Shown piece after piece: positions 16,780 to 22,907 of a stretch of DNA of 24,901 bases. The stretch comes from WGMK01 sp044359155 (lineage in GTDB: Bacteria; Hydrogenedentota; Hydrogenedentia; Hydrogenedentales; JAEUWI01), in contig JBIKMR010000022.1 of NCBI GenBank assembly GCA_044359155.1, positions 1-24,901 of the forward strand, given 5' to 3'. The position numbers and the translations under genes were made by a program. The stretch's first letter is position 1. The number at the start of each line of letters is the position of its first letter. The notes under the pieces are model-generated. The model made no database searches, was not told where the DNA came from, and worked only from the letters and a program-made list of their open reading frames with translations.

Positions 16780-17363
16780 GGGGTATTTTCCTGTGTAAAC
16801 CGGGGCGGCTCTTCGCCATATTGCGCCCGGAAGTCTTCGGCCTGGTCGCGCAGGTTGCGCTGCACCGCCTCTGCCGTGGGCAGCTCGCTCAACAGCGCGC
16901 TGTGCGCTGCGAGCACCGCGCGCAAGTCGGTGCGCAGGCGGTCGCGCTCGTAGCGCAGTTCGTTGATCTCGCGCTGCAATTCCTCGGGCAGGCGGCGCGC
17001 ATCGAGCAACAGGTTCTCGCGCTCGGCTTGCGCGCTTTGCAAAACAGCATCAGCCTGTCGGCGGGCGGATTCTTCGATGCTTTCGCCAAAGCGCTGCGAC
17101 TGGATAAGCGCGTTTCGGAGCGTCGTCTCCATGTCGCGGATTTCTTCGACCTTGCCGCGCTGCGCCTCGAGTTCTTCCTTCAACTCGCGCACGCGGTTGA
17201 TGAGCGCCTCCATCGCGTCGGCCACGCGTTCAAGGTAGTCGTCCACCTCGTCCTTGTCGTAGCCGCCCATCAGGGCGTTTTTGAAGTCGGTGTTGTACAA
17301 GTCGCTCGGTGAAAGCAGCGACTCGTCTCCCAGCACACCCTTGATTACTTTGTCTTTGCGCAT
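16776..17363 (-). CDS. DivIVA-domain coiled-coil protein
   Basis: This 195-residue protein has an N-terminal DivIVA motif, SPSDLYNTDFKNALMGGYDKDEVDDYLERV, the lipid-binding turn and start of the coiled coil. A long charged coiled coil runs from about residue 45 to 170 (heptad-like RVRELKEELEAQRGKVEEI). DivIVA proteins bind curved membrane at poles and septa and recruit division or growth proteins; the same domain also occurs in GpsB and other scaffolds. The ATG at 17363 was preferred to one 30 bases upstream because the family N-terminus and the GGCGGAA region fit. proC upstream and divIVA together echo the proC-ylm-divIVA cluster of Gram-positives and cyanobacteria. It lies 57 bases after proC. 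Confidence 0.88.
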   Translation of the reverse strand: MRKDKVIKGVLGDESLLSPSDLYNTDFKNALMGGYDKDEVDDYLERVADAMEALINRVRELKEELEAQRGKVEEIRDMETTLRNALIQSQRFGESIEESARRQADAVLQSAQAERENLLLDARRLPEELQREINELRYERDRLRTDLRAVLAAHSALLSELPTAEAVQRNLRDQAEDFRAQYGEEPPRFTQENTP

Positions 17364-17420
17364 TGTTCCGCCTGCCTTATCGACGCAGCCCAACGACGTT
17401 CATTCAATCAGCCTTATTAC

Positions 17421-18236
17421 CTACTGCCCCAGCGCCGCCGACTTCTCCACCGCCGCGCGTATGGCGCGCTTCACCACGTCGGGCAGGCCGTCTTCGCGGT
17501 ACTGCCGCAACGCGGCCTCGGTCACGCCGCCGCGTGAGGTCACCTTTTCGCGCAGCGTGCCCGCATCGTCTTCCGACGAATGCAGCAGGCAGCCCGCGCC
17601 GTAGAGTGTCTGCTCAGCGAGTCGCTTCGCAATCTTGGCATCCAGCCCTTCGTCGATGCCCGCCTCGGTTAGGCACTCGACCAGATAAAAGAAATACGCT
17701 GGGCCGGAACCGCTGATGGCGGTCAGGGCGTCCATGTCTTTCTCGGCGATAATCTCCGCAATCCCGATGCTCTCGAACAGCGACTTCACCAGCGCCGCGT
17801 CTTCGGGCGTGCTGTGCGCGCCGGGGGCGATTCCCGTTGCGCCCGCGCGGGCTAGGCAGGGGGTGTTCGGCATAACCCGCACCACCCGCACGCCGGCCCC
17901 AAGGCGCGACTCGTAGAACGTGGTGGATATTCCGGCGGCAATGCTCACAAGCAGCGTGCCGGGCTTTATGCTGTCCTTGATGTCGGCAAGCGCTTCTTGC
18001 ATGGTCTGTGGCTTTACGGCCATCACCAGCACATCGCTGGCGGCTGCGGCTTCGCGCGCGGTGGGGGCCACACGCACGCCCAGCTTGGCACCTTGCGCCT
18101 GCCGTTCTTCGGAGGGATCAAAGATGATGGCGCGGTCGGCGGGCCATACCTGCTGGCTGACCAGCCCCTCGAGTATGGCCGAGCCCATGTTGCCGAAACC
18201 TAGAAAGCCCAGCGTGCCGGGGTGGTTGATGCTCAT
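17421..18236 (-). CDS. proC: Pyrroline-5-carboxylate reductase
   Basis: This 271-residue enzyme catalyses the last step of proline synthesis, reducing pyrroline-5-carboxylate with NAD(P)H. It has the Rossmann motif GFLGFGNMGSAI (8-19), VMAVKPQ, VRVMPNTPCLARAGATGIAPG, and the C-terminal AISGSGPAYFFYLVECLTEAG and KVTSRGGVTEAAL. The last is the P5CR signature with Arg in place of the usual Pro (TSPGGTT). The ATG overlaps the stop of the upstream GNAT gene (ATGA), so the two are coupled. An acetyltransferase of the N-acetylglutamate-synthase type next to proC suggests joint control of glutamate-derived amino acids. Confidence 0.97.
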   Translation of the reverse strand: MSINHPGTLGFLGFGNMGSAILEGLVSQQVWPADRAIIFDPSEERQAQGAKLGVRVAPTAREAAAASDVLVMAVKPQTMQEALADIKDSIKPGTLLVSIAAGISTTFYESRLGAGVRVVRVMPNTPCLARAGATGIAPGAHSTPEDAALVKSLFESIGIAEIIAEKDMDALTAISGSGPAYFFYLVECLTEAGIDEGLDAKIAKRLAEQTLYGAGCLLHSSEDDAGTLREKVTSRGGVTEAALRQYREDGLPDVVKRAIRAAVEKSAALGQ

Positions 18237-18727
18237 CCTGCAAACTCCATTTGGGCGGCTTCCGTGTCCGCCGGGAAATCAAACGCTACGGCCACCTCGT
18301 CGCAGCCGGGATACAGGCGGCAGCGCAGGCAGTCCTTGAATACTTTCCAAGGGAGTTCCCCCTTGTCCACAATCCGAAAGCCGTTCTTAAGGAAGAAACG
18401 CTCCTCGCGGGTCAAAGCGTAGACACGGGCAATGTCCAGGGTCTCCGCCTCTTCCAGCGTAGCGAGCAGCAGCCGCGCCCCCACGCCCTTGCCGCGCAGA
18501 TCCTCACGCACCACCAGCGAGCGCACCTCAGCCAAGTCCACCATGTCGATATGCAGCGCCACGCACCCGCCCACCCCCAGCTCGTCCACGTATACGTAGA
18601 AATCCCGCACGTTCTCATAGAGTTCCGGCAGGGCGCGCGGCAACACCTTCCCCTCCGTCACGGCGGAATCCAGCAATTGCTTCAACTCGAAGACCTCGGT
18701 CAACTTCGGTTTGCGTATTTCCGCCAT
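18233..18727 (-). CDS. ArgA-like GNAT N-acetyltransferase (probable N-acetylglutamate synthase)
   Basis: This 164-residue protein is a short GNAT enzyme of the COG1246/ArgA type. It shows RKPKLTEVFELKQLLDSAVTEGKVLPRALPELYENVRDFYVY, GGCVALHIDMVDLAEVRSLVV, the acetyl-CoA loop RGKGVGARLL (78-87), and FFLKNGFRIVDKGELPWKVF with a following Cys cluster (C133, C136, C142 in DCLRCRLYPGCDE). Such short proteins acetylate glutamate at the start of arginine synthesis in organisms that lack full-length ArgA. No arginine genes flank it, so the exact acceptor is inferred from similarity and from the proC neighbour. The ATG at 18727 has AGGA eight bases upstream; an in-frame ATG at 18748 is less likely. Confidence 0.85.
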   Translation of the reverse strand: MAEIRKPKLTEVFELKQLLDSAVTEGKVLPRALPELYENVRDFYVYVDELGVGGCVALHIDMVDLAEVRSLVVREDLRGKGVGARLLLATLEEAETLDIARVYALTREERFFLKNGFRIVDKGELPWKVFKDCLRCRLYPGCDEVAVAFDFPADTEAAQMEFAG

Positions 18728-18757
18728 GCCCTTTTCCTGCCAATCCATTGTTCAAGC

Positions 18758-18763
18758 ATCCTA
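18758..18763 (-). promoter_or_regulatory. Putative extended -10 for the GNAT-proC-to-icmF run
   Basis: The minus strand reads TGC-TAGGAT, an extended -10, about 30 bases before the GNAT start. No convincing -35 is seen. The identical TGCTAGGAT occurs before the tRNA gene. Confidence 0.35.
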
Positions 18764-18862
18764 GCAGAACATGCCAACCATGCGCACCGCGTTCTCGATT
18801 CTTGCAATCCTGCGCCCCCACCATGTAGAAGCCAGTGGGCTATAAACACGGGAGATACCGCA

Positions 18863-20125
18863 ATGCATTCATCACGCCGGGGATTCATCAAGCAGGCCGC
18901 CATCGCGGGTACGGCGGCTGTTATCTTGTCTGGCCGGGCACGTGCTGCCGCAGTGGACCCCAACGCTCCCATCCGCGTGGGCCTGGTAGGCTCCGGGCGG
19001 CGCGGCAACGGCGCGGCGCGGGATTGTTCGCAGGCCCACCCCGGCGTGCGCATCGTGGCGCAGTGTGACCTGTTCCCGGAAGTACTGGCCGACAGCCGCA
19101 CCAAGCTGGCCACGCTGGGCGCGCAGTATGCCGTGACCGACGACACCGCCTTCTCCGGCTTCGACGGCTACCAGAAGGTGCTAGCCTGCGACATCGACAT
19201 GATCATCCTGGCCACGCCCCCGGCGTATCGCGCCGCACAACTGAAGGCAGCCATCGAGGCGGGCAAGCATGTGTTCATGGAAAAGCCCGCAGGCACCGAC
19301 CCCCAGCAGGTGAAGGGCGTTATCGCCACGGGCGAGTTGGCGAAGAAGAAGGGACTCAGCATTGTGGCGGGCACACAGCGCCGCCATGACCCCGGCTACC
19401 GCGAGGTGATCAAGCGCATCCACGACGGCGCGCTCGGCGAGATTGTTTCCGCTTCCGCATATTGGGTTGGCGACTATGGCTATTACCCCGCCGTGCTGCG
19501 ACAGGATGGCTGGAGCGACATGGAATACCACAACCGCAACTGGAACTACTTCACGTGGATAGGCGGGGACCATATCGTCGAGCAGCATGTGCACAACCTG
19601 GACATCATGAACTGGGTATTCGACGCGCACCCCATCAAGGCGGTCGGCATGGGCGGGCGTTCGCAGCGCACGGGCGCGGAGTTCGGCCACATCTACGACC
19701 ACTTTTCGGTGGAGTATGAATACCCGAACGAGGTGAAGGTGCAGAGCCTCTGCCGCCAGAACAGCGACACCTTCAGCCGCGTGGCGGAATTCGTGGCGGG
19801 CACCAAAGGAACCTCGGACTGCCACACCCGCATCAGCGGCGAGAACAAGTTCCGACCGGACAAGGCCGAGGGCAGCCCCTACGTGAACGAACACGCCAAC
19901 CTGATCGCCGCCATCCTGAAGAACGAGCCCATCAATGAGGCGAAGCAGATTGCCGAAAGTACCATGACCGCCATCATCGGGCGCATGTCTGCCTACACCG
20001 GGCAGGAAGTCACCTGGGACTGGGCCATGAACGAATCCACCCAGGACCTGCTGCCGAACCCACTGGAGATGGGCCCCCTGCCCACGCCGGAAATCGCCGT
20101 CCCCGGAGTTACGCCACTGACGTAG
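18863..20125 (+). CDS. Tat-exported Gfo/Idh/MocA family oxidoreductase
   Basis: This 420-residue protein has a twin-arginine signal (SSRRGFIKQAAIAGTAAVIL, likely cleaved after ARA near 28), then a Rossmann domain with VGLVGSGRRGNGA (39-51), DIDMIILATPP and the dinucleotide and catalytic motif EKPAGTD (140-146). The C-terminal half carries GGDHIVEQHVHNLDIMNW, typical of the secreted Gfo/Idh group in Planctomycetota and relatives. The usual chemistry is NAD(P)-linked oxidation or reduction of sugars or inositols; exported members are thought to carry their cofactor out folded. The substrate is unknown. The ATG at 18863 has GGAG eight bases upstream. The frame is open well upstream, but that part lies opposite the GNAT gene. 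It is divergent from GNAT-proC and appears to be monocistronic. Confidence 0.94.
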   Translation: MHSSRRGFIKQAAIAGTAAVILSGRARAAAVDPNAPIRVGLVGSGRRGNGAARDCSQAHPGVRIVAQCDLFPEVLADSRTKLATLGAQYAVTDDTAFSGFDGYQKVLACDIDMIILATPPAYRAAQLKAAIEAGKHVFMEKPAGTDPQQVKGVIATGELAKKKGLSIVAGTQRRHDPGYREVIKRIHDGALGEIVSASAYWVGDYGYYPAVLRQDGWSDMEYHNRNWNYFTWIGGDHIVEQHVHNLDIMNWVFDAHPIKAVGMGGRSQRTGAEFGHIYDHFSVEYEYPNEVKVQSLCRQNSDTFSRVAEFVAGTKGTSDCHTRISGENKFRPDKAEGSPYVNEHANLIAAILKNEPINEAKQIAESTMTAIIGRMSAYTGQEVTWDWAMNESTQDLLPNPLEMGPLPTPEIAVPGVTPLT

Positions 20126-20140
20126 GGCTGGGAGCGCAGC

Positions 20141-20162
20141 GCTTGTCCGCCTCAGGCGTGGG
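20141..20162. repeat. 22-base intergenic repeat, copy 1
   Basis: An exact 22-base match to 24108-24129, beginning GCTTGTCCGCC and ending AGGCGTGGG. It contains the short palindrome CGCCT-C-AGGCG. Confidence 0.75.
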
Positions 20163-20213
20163 CTACTGCGCTGCCGAACACGCAGCACACGCCGCGACAT
20201 TTATGGCTCCGTC

Positions 20214-20252
20214 CCCTCTCCCCCTGGCAGGGGGAGAGGGTTAGGGTGAGGG
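20214..20252. repeat. GC-rich hairpin repeat, copy 1 (possible transcription barrier)
   Basis: CCCTCTCCCCC (20214-20224), loop TGGCA, GGGGGAGAGGG (20230-20240) is a perfect 11-base-pair stem followed by TTAGGGTGAGGG. The 19 bases at 20234-20252 recur exactly at 24129-24147. It lies between the convergent oxidoreductase and SRPBCC genes and could end transcription from both sides, but there is no T-tract. The rest of the 167-base gap 20126-20292 shows nothing else. Confidence 0.7.
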
Positions 20253-20292
20253 GGTTACCCGCACCTACTCACAAGCGCGCAGCAACCCGCCA

Positions 20293-20754
20293 TCATGCCG
20301 CCCCGAACTTATCCACGATCATCTTGTGCCGGTAGGCGAAAATGCTCTCCAAGTCCCGCTTCACCAGCAGCGCGTGCGCTATCGCCCCCAACGGGCCGAA
20401 GGGCATGGCGTAGCGCACCGTGTCTTCAATCGCGGTGCCGCCGTTGGGCAGGCTTTCAAACGTGTGCGTGTGGTGCCAGAGGGAATACGGACCCTTGAGT
20501 TGCACATCCACAAACCGGTGGGGCGGCTCATACTCCGCAATATACGTGGTCCAACGCATGGGCACGCCGTGCGTTTGCACCACATAATCAAAGAGCGCGC
20601 CGTCTTTCATCACGAGTGGCTTCGGGGTGATGATGGTCATGCGCAAGGCGTCCGGCGTCATCTCTTCGAGATTCTCCGGCGTGGCAAAGAACGGCCACAC
20701 TTCCTCCAGTGGCGCGGGCACTTCCTGCCTGCGATGCAAGGTATGGATGGTCAT
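20293..20754 (-). CDS. SRPBCC/START-like ligand-binding protein
   Basis: This 153-residue protein fits the SRPBCC (polyketide cyclase/START-like) fold. It opens HRRQEVPAPLEEVWPFFATPENLEEMTPDALRM, the family's first strand and helix, and continues with GALFDYVVQTHGVPMRWTTYI, PPHRFVDVQLKGPYSLWHHTHTFESLPNGGTAIEDTVRYAMPFGPLGAIA, the usual beta sheet, and a long C-terminal helix ending YRHKMIVDKF. It is cytosolic, with a hydrophobic pocket; the ligand is unknown. The ATG at 20754 has a strong AGGAGG eight bases upstream, which decides it over an in-frame codon at 20793. It stands alone on this strand, divergent from the aquaporin gene. Confidence 0.9.
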   Translation of the reverse strand: MTIHTLHRRQEVPAPLEEVWPFFATPENLEEMTPDALRMTIITPKPLVMKDGALFDYVVQTHGVPMRWTTYIAEYEPPHRFVDVQLKGPYSLWHHTHTFESLPNGGTAIEDTVRYAMPFGPLGAIAHALLVKRDLESIFAYRHKMIVDKFGAA

Positions 20755-20826
20755 GGCGAATACCTCCTGTATATACCCCGCAGACAACGCCATCCACGCC
20801 TAGCTTATTCGCAGCGAATCACAAGT

Positions 20827-20855
20827 TTGAAATTTTGTATTCCATTTGATATTTT
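20827..20855 (+). promoter_or_regulatory. Promoter predicting a leaderless aquaporin mRNA
   Basis: TTGAAA (20827-20832) and TATTTT (20850-20855) are 17 bases apart. A start seven bases after the -10 falls at 20862-20863, on the A of the aquaporin ATG. No Shine-Dalgarno sequence lies before that ATG. The stretch is AT-rich relative to its surroundings. Confidence 0.5.
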
Positions 20856-20862
20856 TAGAATC

Positions 20863-21546
20863 ATGGAAATTAAAGCCCCTCCCCTTGTAAACCTATTCCG
20901 AAAGCTTGTTGCCGAGTGCCTCGGCACGGGAACGCTACTGGCTGCAGTGGTGGGTTCCGGCATCATGGCGGAACGGTTGGCAGACGGAAACATTGCGCTT
21001 GCCCTTCTCGCCAATACCTTGGCGACAGCCGCCATGTTGTTTGTCTTGATCATCGTGTTCGGGCCGCTGTCCGGGGCGCACTTCAACCCTGCGGTTACCC
21101 TATGCATGGCATTGCGCAAGCGATTAGCATGGGGTGAAGCCTCGGCGTATGTGGCGGTGCAAGTGCTTGGTGGCATTGCAGGCGTGGTGGTGGCGCATCT
21201 CATGTTTGGGCTGCCCGTGCTTGATGTATCCCAGAATGTACGTAGCGGCCCAGCGCTTATGTTCAGCGAATTCGTGGCAGCTTTCGGCCTGCTGGCGGTG
21301 ATCTGGGGGACGGCGAGGCAGGCCCCTGCCTTGGGCGCAGCCTGCGTGGCAGCCCATATCACCGGTGCCTATTGGTTCACCGCATCCACATCCTTCGCCA
21401 ATCCAGCGGTCACCCTTGCGCGCGCGTTAAGCGACACCTTCGCAGGAATCCAGCCTGCCGACGTGCCTGCATTTATTGTTGCGCAAGTGCTTGGCGCGCT
21501 CTGCGCCACCGTACTTTTTGGCTGGCTGGTGCCCGCCGACCGGTAA
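20863..21546 (+). CDS. MIP/aquaporin-family channel
   Basis: This 227-residue membrane protein has six hydrophobic segments and two NPA boxes, SGAHFNPAVTL (NPA 75-77) and SFANPAVTLARAL (NPA 180-182), with GTGTLLAAVVGSG in TM1. It should form a tetrameric pore for water or small neutral solutes. After the second NPA the usual selectivity-filter Arg (NPAR) is Val (NPAVT), so the pore is probably wider and less water-specific. This sequence type resembles the AqpS-like channels seen in arsenic operons, but no ars gene is in the window. The ATG at 20863 is the only good start; a long open frame upstream of it lies opposite the SRPBCC gene and is not coding. Confidence 0.92.
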   Translation: MEIKAPPLVNLFRKLVAECLGTGTLLAAVVGSGIMAERLADGNIALALLANTLATAAMLFVLIIVFGPLSGAHFNPAVTLCMALRKRLAWGEASAYVAVQVLGGIAGVVVAHLMFGLPVLDVSQNVRSGPALMFSEFVAAFGLLAVIWGTARQAPALGAACVAAHITGAYWFTASTSFANPAVTLARALSDTFAGIQPADVPAFIVAQVLGALCATVLFGWLVPADR

Positions 21547-21572
21547 GCCCCCTGCCCGGTATGCATCCAAAC

Positions 21573-21602
21573 TGGACAGTAGGCGCGGGCCTTTGCTAGG
21601 AT
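21573..21602 (+). promoter_or_regulatory. Promoter of the tRNA-Met gene
   Basis: TGGACA (21573-21578, five of six bases) is followed by an 18-base spacer ending in TGC and then TAGGAT (21597-21602). Transcription would start near 21609, about eight bases before the mature tRNA. Confidence 0.6.
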
Positions 21603-21616
21603 ATGCGACTGTATAC

Positions 21617-21692
21617 GGCGGCGTAGCTCAGTTGGTAGAGCAGCGGAATCATAATCCGCCTGTCGGGGGTTCAAGTCCCTCCGCCGCTACCA
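21617..21692 (+). tRNA. tRNA-Met (anticodon CAT), CCA encoded
   Basis: The 76-base gene folds completely. The acceptor is GGCGGCG with CGCCGCT (one G-U at 1-72), the D stem GCTC/GAGC, the anticodon stem GCGGA/TCCGC with loop ATCATAA (anticodon CAT), and the T stem GGGGG/CCCTC with loop TTCAAGT. Discriminator A and genomic CCA follow. The anticodon stem lacks the GGG/CCC pairs of initiator tRNA and position 1-72 can pair, so this is an elongator. Elongator Met is more likely than lysidine-modified tRNA-Ile2 from overall similarity, but CAT alone cannot exclude the latter. Confidence 0.93.
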
Positions 21693-21703
21693 TTTGCGAA
21701 ACA

Positions 21704-21745
21704 CGGGCGGATTCGGTGCGCAGCCGGGTCCGCCCGATTTTTTTT
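21704..21745 (+). terminator. Rho-independent terminator after tRNA-Met
   Basis: CGGGCGGA (21704-21711) pairs perfectly with TCCGCCCG (21729-21736). The inner loop is GC-rich, and the stem is followed by A and eight T residues (21738-21745). It begins 12 bases after the tRNA CCA. Confidence 0.9.
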
Positions 21746-21806
21746 GGAAACTACAGGCTTCACGCCAAGGCGCATCCTGCACTATGCGGCACTGCATACC
21801 ATGCGT

Positions 21807-21812
21807 TATACT
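21807..21812 (+). promoter_or_regulatory. Possible -10 box for the hydrolase-carA unit
   Basis: TATACT (five of six consensus bases) lies 51 bases before the hydrolase ATG, after the tRNA terminator. No clear -35 is seen at the expected distance. Confidence 0.3.
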
Positions 21813-21863
21813 CTGCGGTTGGGTTTCGACCCCATGCTGGACAGGAAAAAAGGAACTTAGCCC

Positions 21864-22907
21864 ATGTGGAAGCGGATACTGATAGTCGGCCTGGTGCTGG
21901 TGATTGCGACGCTCGGCGCGGGCGTGGCCACCATGCGGATGCAAGTGGCCGAGGCTCATGCCCATTATTTCGACGACTACGATCCCGCCCTGCCTTTCAA
22001 CGTGGAAGTGGCCGAGCAGACGCCGAAGGAAGGCTATAGGCTCGAAAAGTTTTACTTCGAGTCTCGCCCCGGTGAGCGCGTGCCCACGCTGATGACCTTC
22101 CCGCTGGAGTCCAAGGGCAAGCTGCCGCTCATCCTCTTCCTGCACGGCATCGGCCAGAAGAAGGACTTCATCGAGGACATCACCCTGCCGTTCACGGTGA
22201 ACGGCTTCGCCATGGCCTGCTTCGACCAAGCGATGCAGGGCGAGCGCAAGCTGCCTAAAGAAGCCACGGCCATGGAGAGCGCGAAGGCCTTCTTCAACCG
22301 CCCGTGGAAAACCGTAAACGACGCCCGCCGCTTTCTGGATTACGTGGCAACGCGCGATGATATCGACATGAACCGCATCTACCTCGTGGGTGCGAGCTAT
22401 GGCGCGATTACGGGCAGCACCTTTGCCGCATTTGACCCGCGCGTGAAGGCGGCTGCGCTGGTATACGGCGCAGGCAACATCAAGGAAATGCTGAACGCGC
22501 GCATGATCAACGACGAAATTGCCAAGGAGTACCCGAAGCTGACGCCGTTGCTTCCCTATGCGCGGGCTTTTGCAGCCTACCTGCTCGACCCCGCCGACCC
22601 GATTTACTACATCGACAAGATTGCCCCAAGGCCCGTGCTCATCCAGAACGGCAAGGACGACGGCCTGATTGCCACGATTGCAGCAGAGCAGTTTCAGGCA
22701 AAGGCTGGCGAACCCAAGACGCTGAAGTGGTACGAGGGTGACCACATTGGGCTGGACGCGGCAACGGTGGCGCTGGTGCTGAAGGACGGCCTGAACTGGC
22801 TGGTGGAGCAGGACAAGGAAGGCCGGGGTGGTGTGGCCACACTGTCGCCTGAAACGGACCAGGTGTTTGCGTTACTTGAGGCGCGCGCGCGGGAGCTTCA
22901 ACCATGA
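21864..22907 (+). CDS. Membrane-anchored or secreted alpha/beta hydrolase
   Basis: This 347-residue protein has an N-terminal hydrophobic helix (RILIVGLVLVIATLGAGVA) that could be an anchor or uncleaved signal. A prolyl-oligopeptidase/dienelactone-hydrolase-like alpha/beta fold follows: LILFLHGIGQKKDF (oxyanion HGIG, 94-97), GFAMACFDQAMQGER, nucleophile elbow LVGASYGAITG with Ser178, acid Asp265/266 in NGKDDGL, and His294 in EGDHIGLD. The triad is complete. The substrate is unknown; an ester or acyl group at the periplasmic face is likely. A ribosome site AGGAA lies about nine bases before the ATG. The stop overlaps the carA ATG (ATGA), so a hydrolase and carbamoyl-phosphate synthase are coupled. 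Confidence 0.88.
   Translation: MWKRILIVGLVLVIATLGAGVATMRMQVAEAHAHYFDDYDPALPFNVEVAEQTPKEGYRLEKFYFESRPGERVPTLMTFPLESKGKLPLILFLHGIGQKKDFIEDITLPFTVNGFAMACFDQAMQGERKLPKEATAMESAKAFFNRPWKTVNDARRFLDYVATRDDIDMNRIYLVGASYGAITGSTFAAFDPRVKAAALVYGAGNIKEMLNARMINDEIAKEYPKLTPLLPYARAFAAYLLDPADPIYYIDKIAPRPVLIQNGKDDGLIATIAAEQFQAKAGEPKTLKWYEGDHIGLDAATVALVLKDGLNWLVEQDKEGRGGVATLSPETDQVFALLEARARELQP

Noticed and set aside
18251..18862. N-terminal extension of the Gfo/Idh/MocA frame across the GNAT gene
   Set aside because: The Tat signal and the ribosome site define the start at 18863; the extension is antisense to GNAT.
19181..20200. 339-codon minus-strand open frame opposite the Gfo/Idh/MocA gene
   Set aside because: Antisense shadow produced by high third-position GC; the plus strand has clear family motifs.
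20326..20862. N-terminal extension of the aquaporin frame across the SRPBCC gene
   Set aside because: The extension is antisense to a well-supported SRPBCC gene and lacks aquaporin similarity; homology begins at the ATG at 20863.
21617..21692. Integration site or mobile island at the tRNA-Met gene
   Set aside because: The tRNA is followed directly by its own terminator and chromosomal genes; no integrase gene or duplicated tRNA 3' end is seen.
21687..22745. 352-codon minus-strand open frame opposite the hydrolase
   Set aside because: It would include the tRNA terminator region and has no recognisable domain, while the plus-strand hydrolase has a full catalytic triad.
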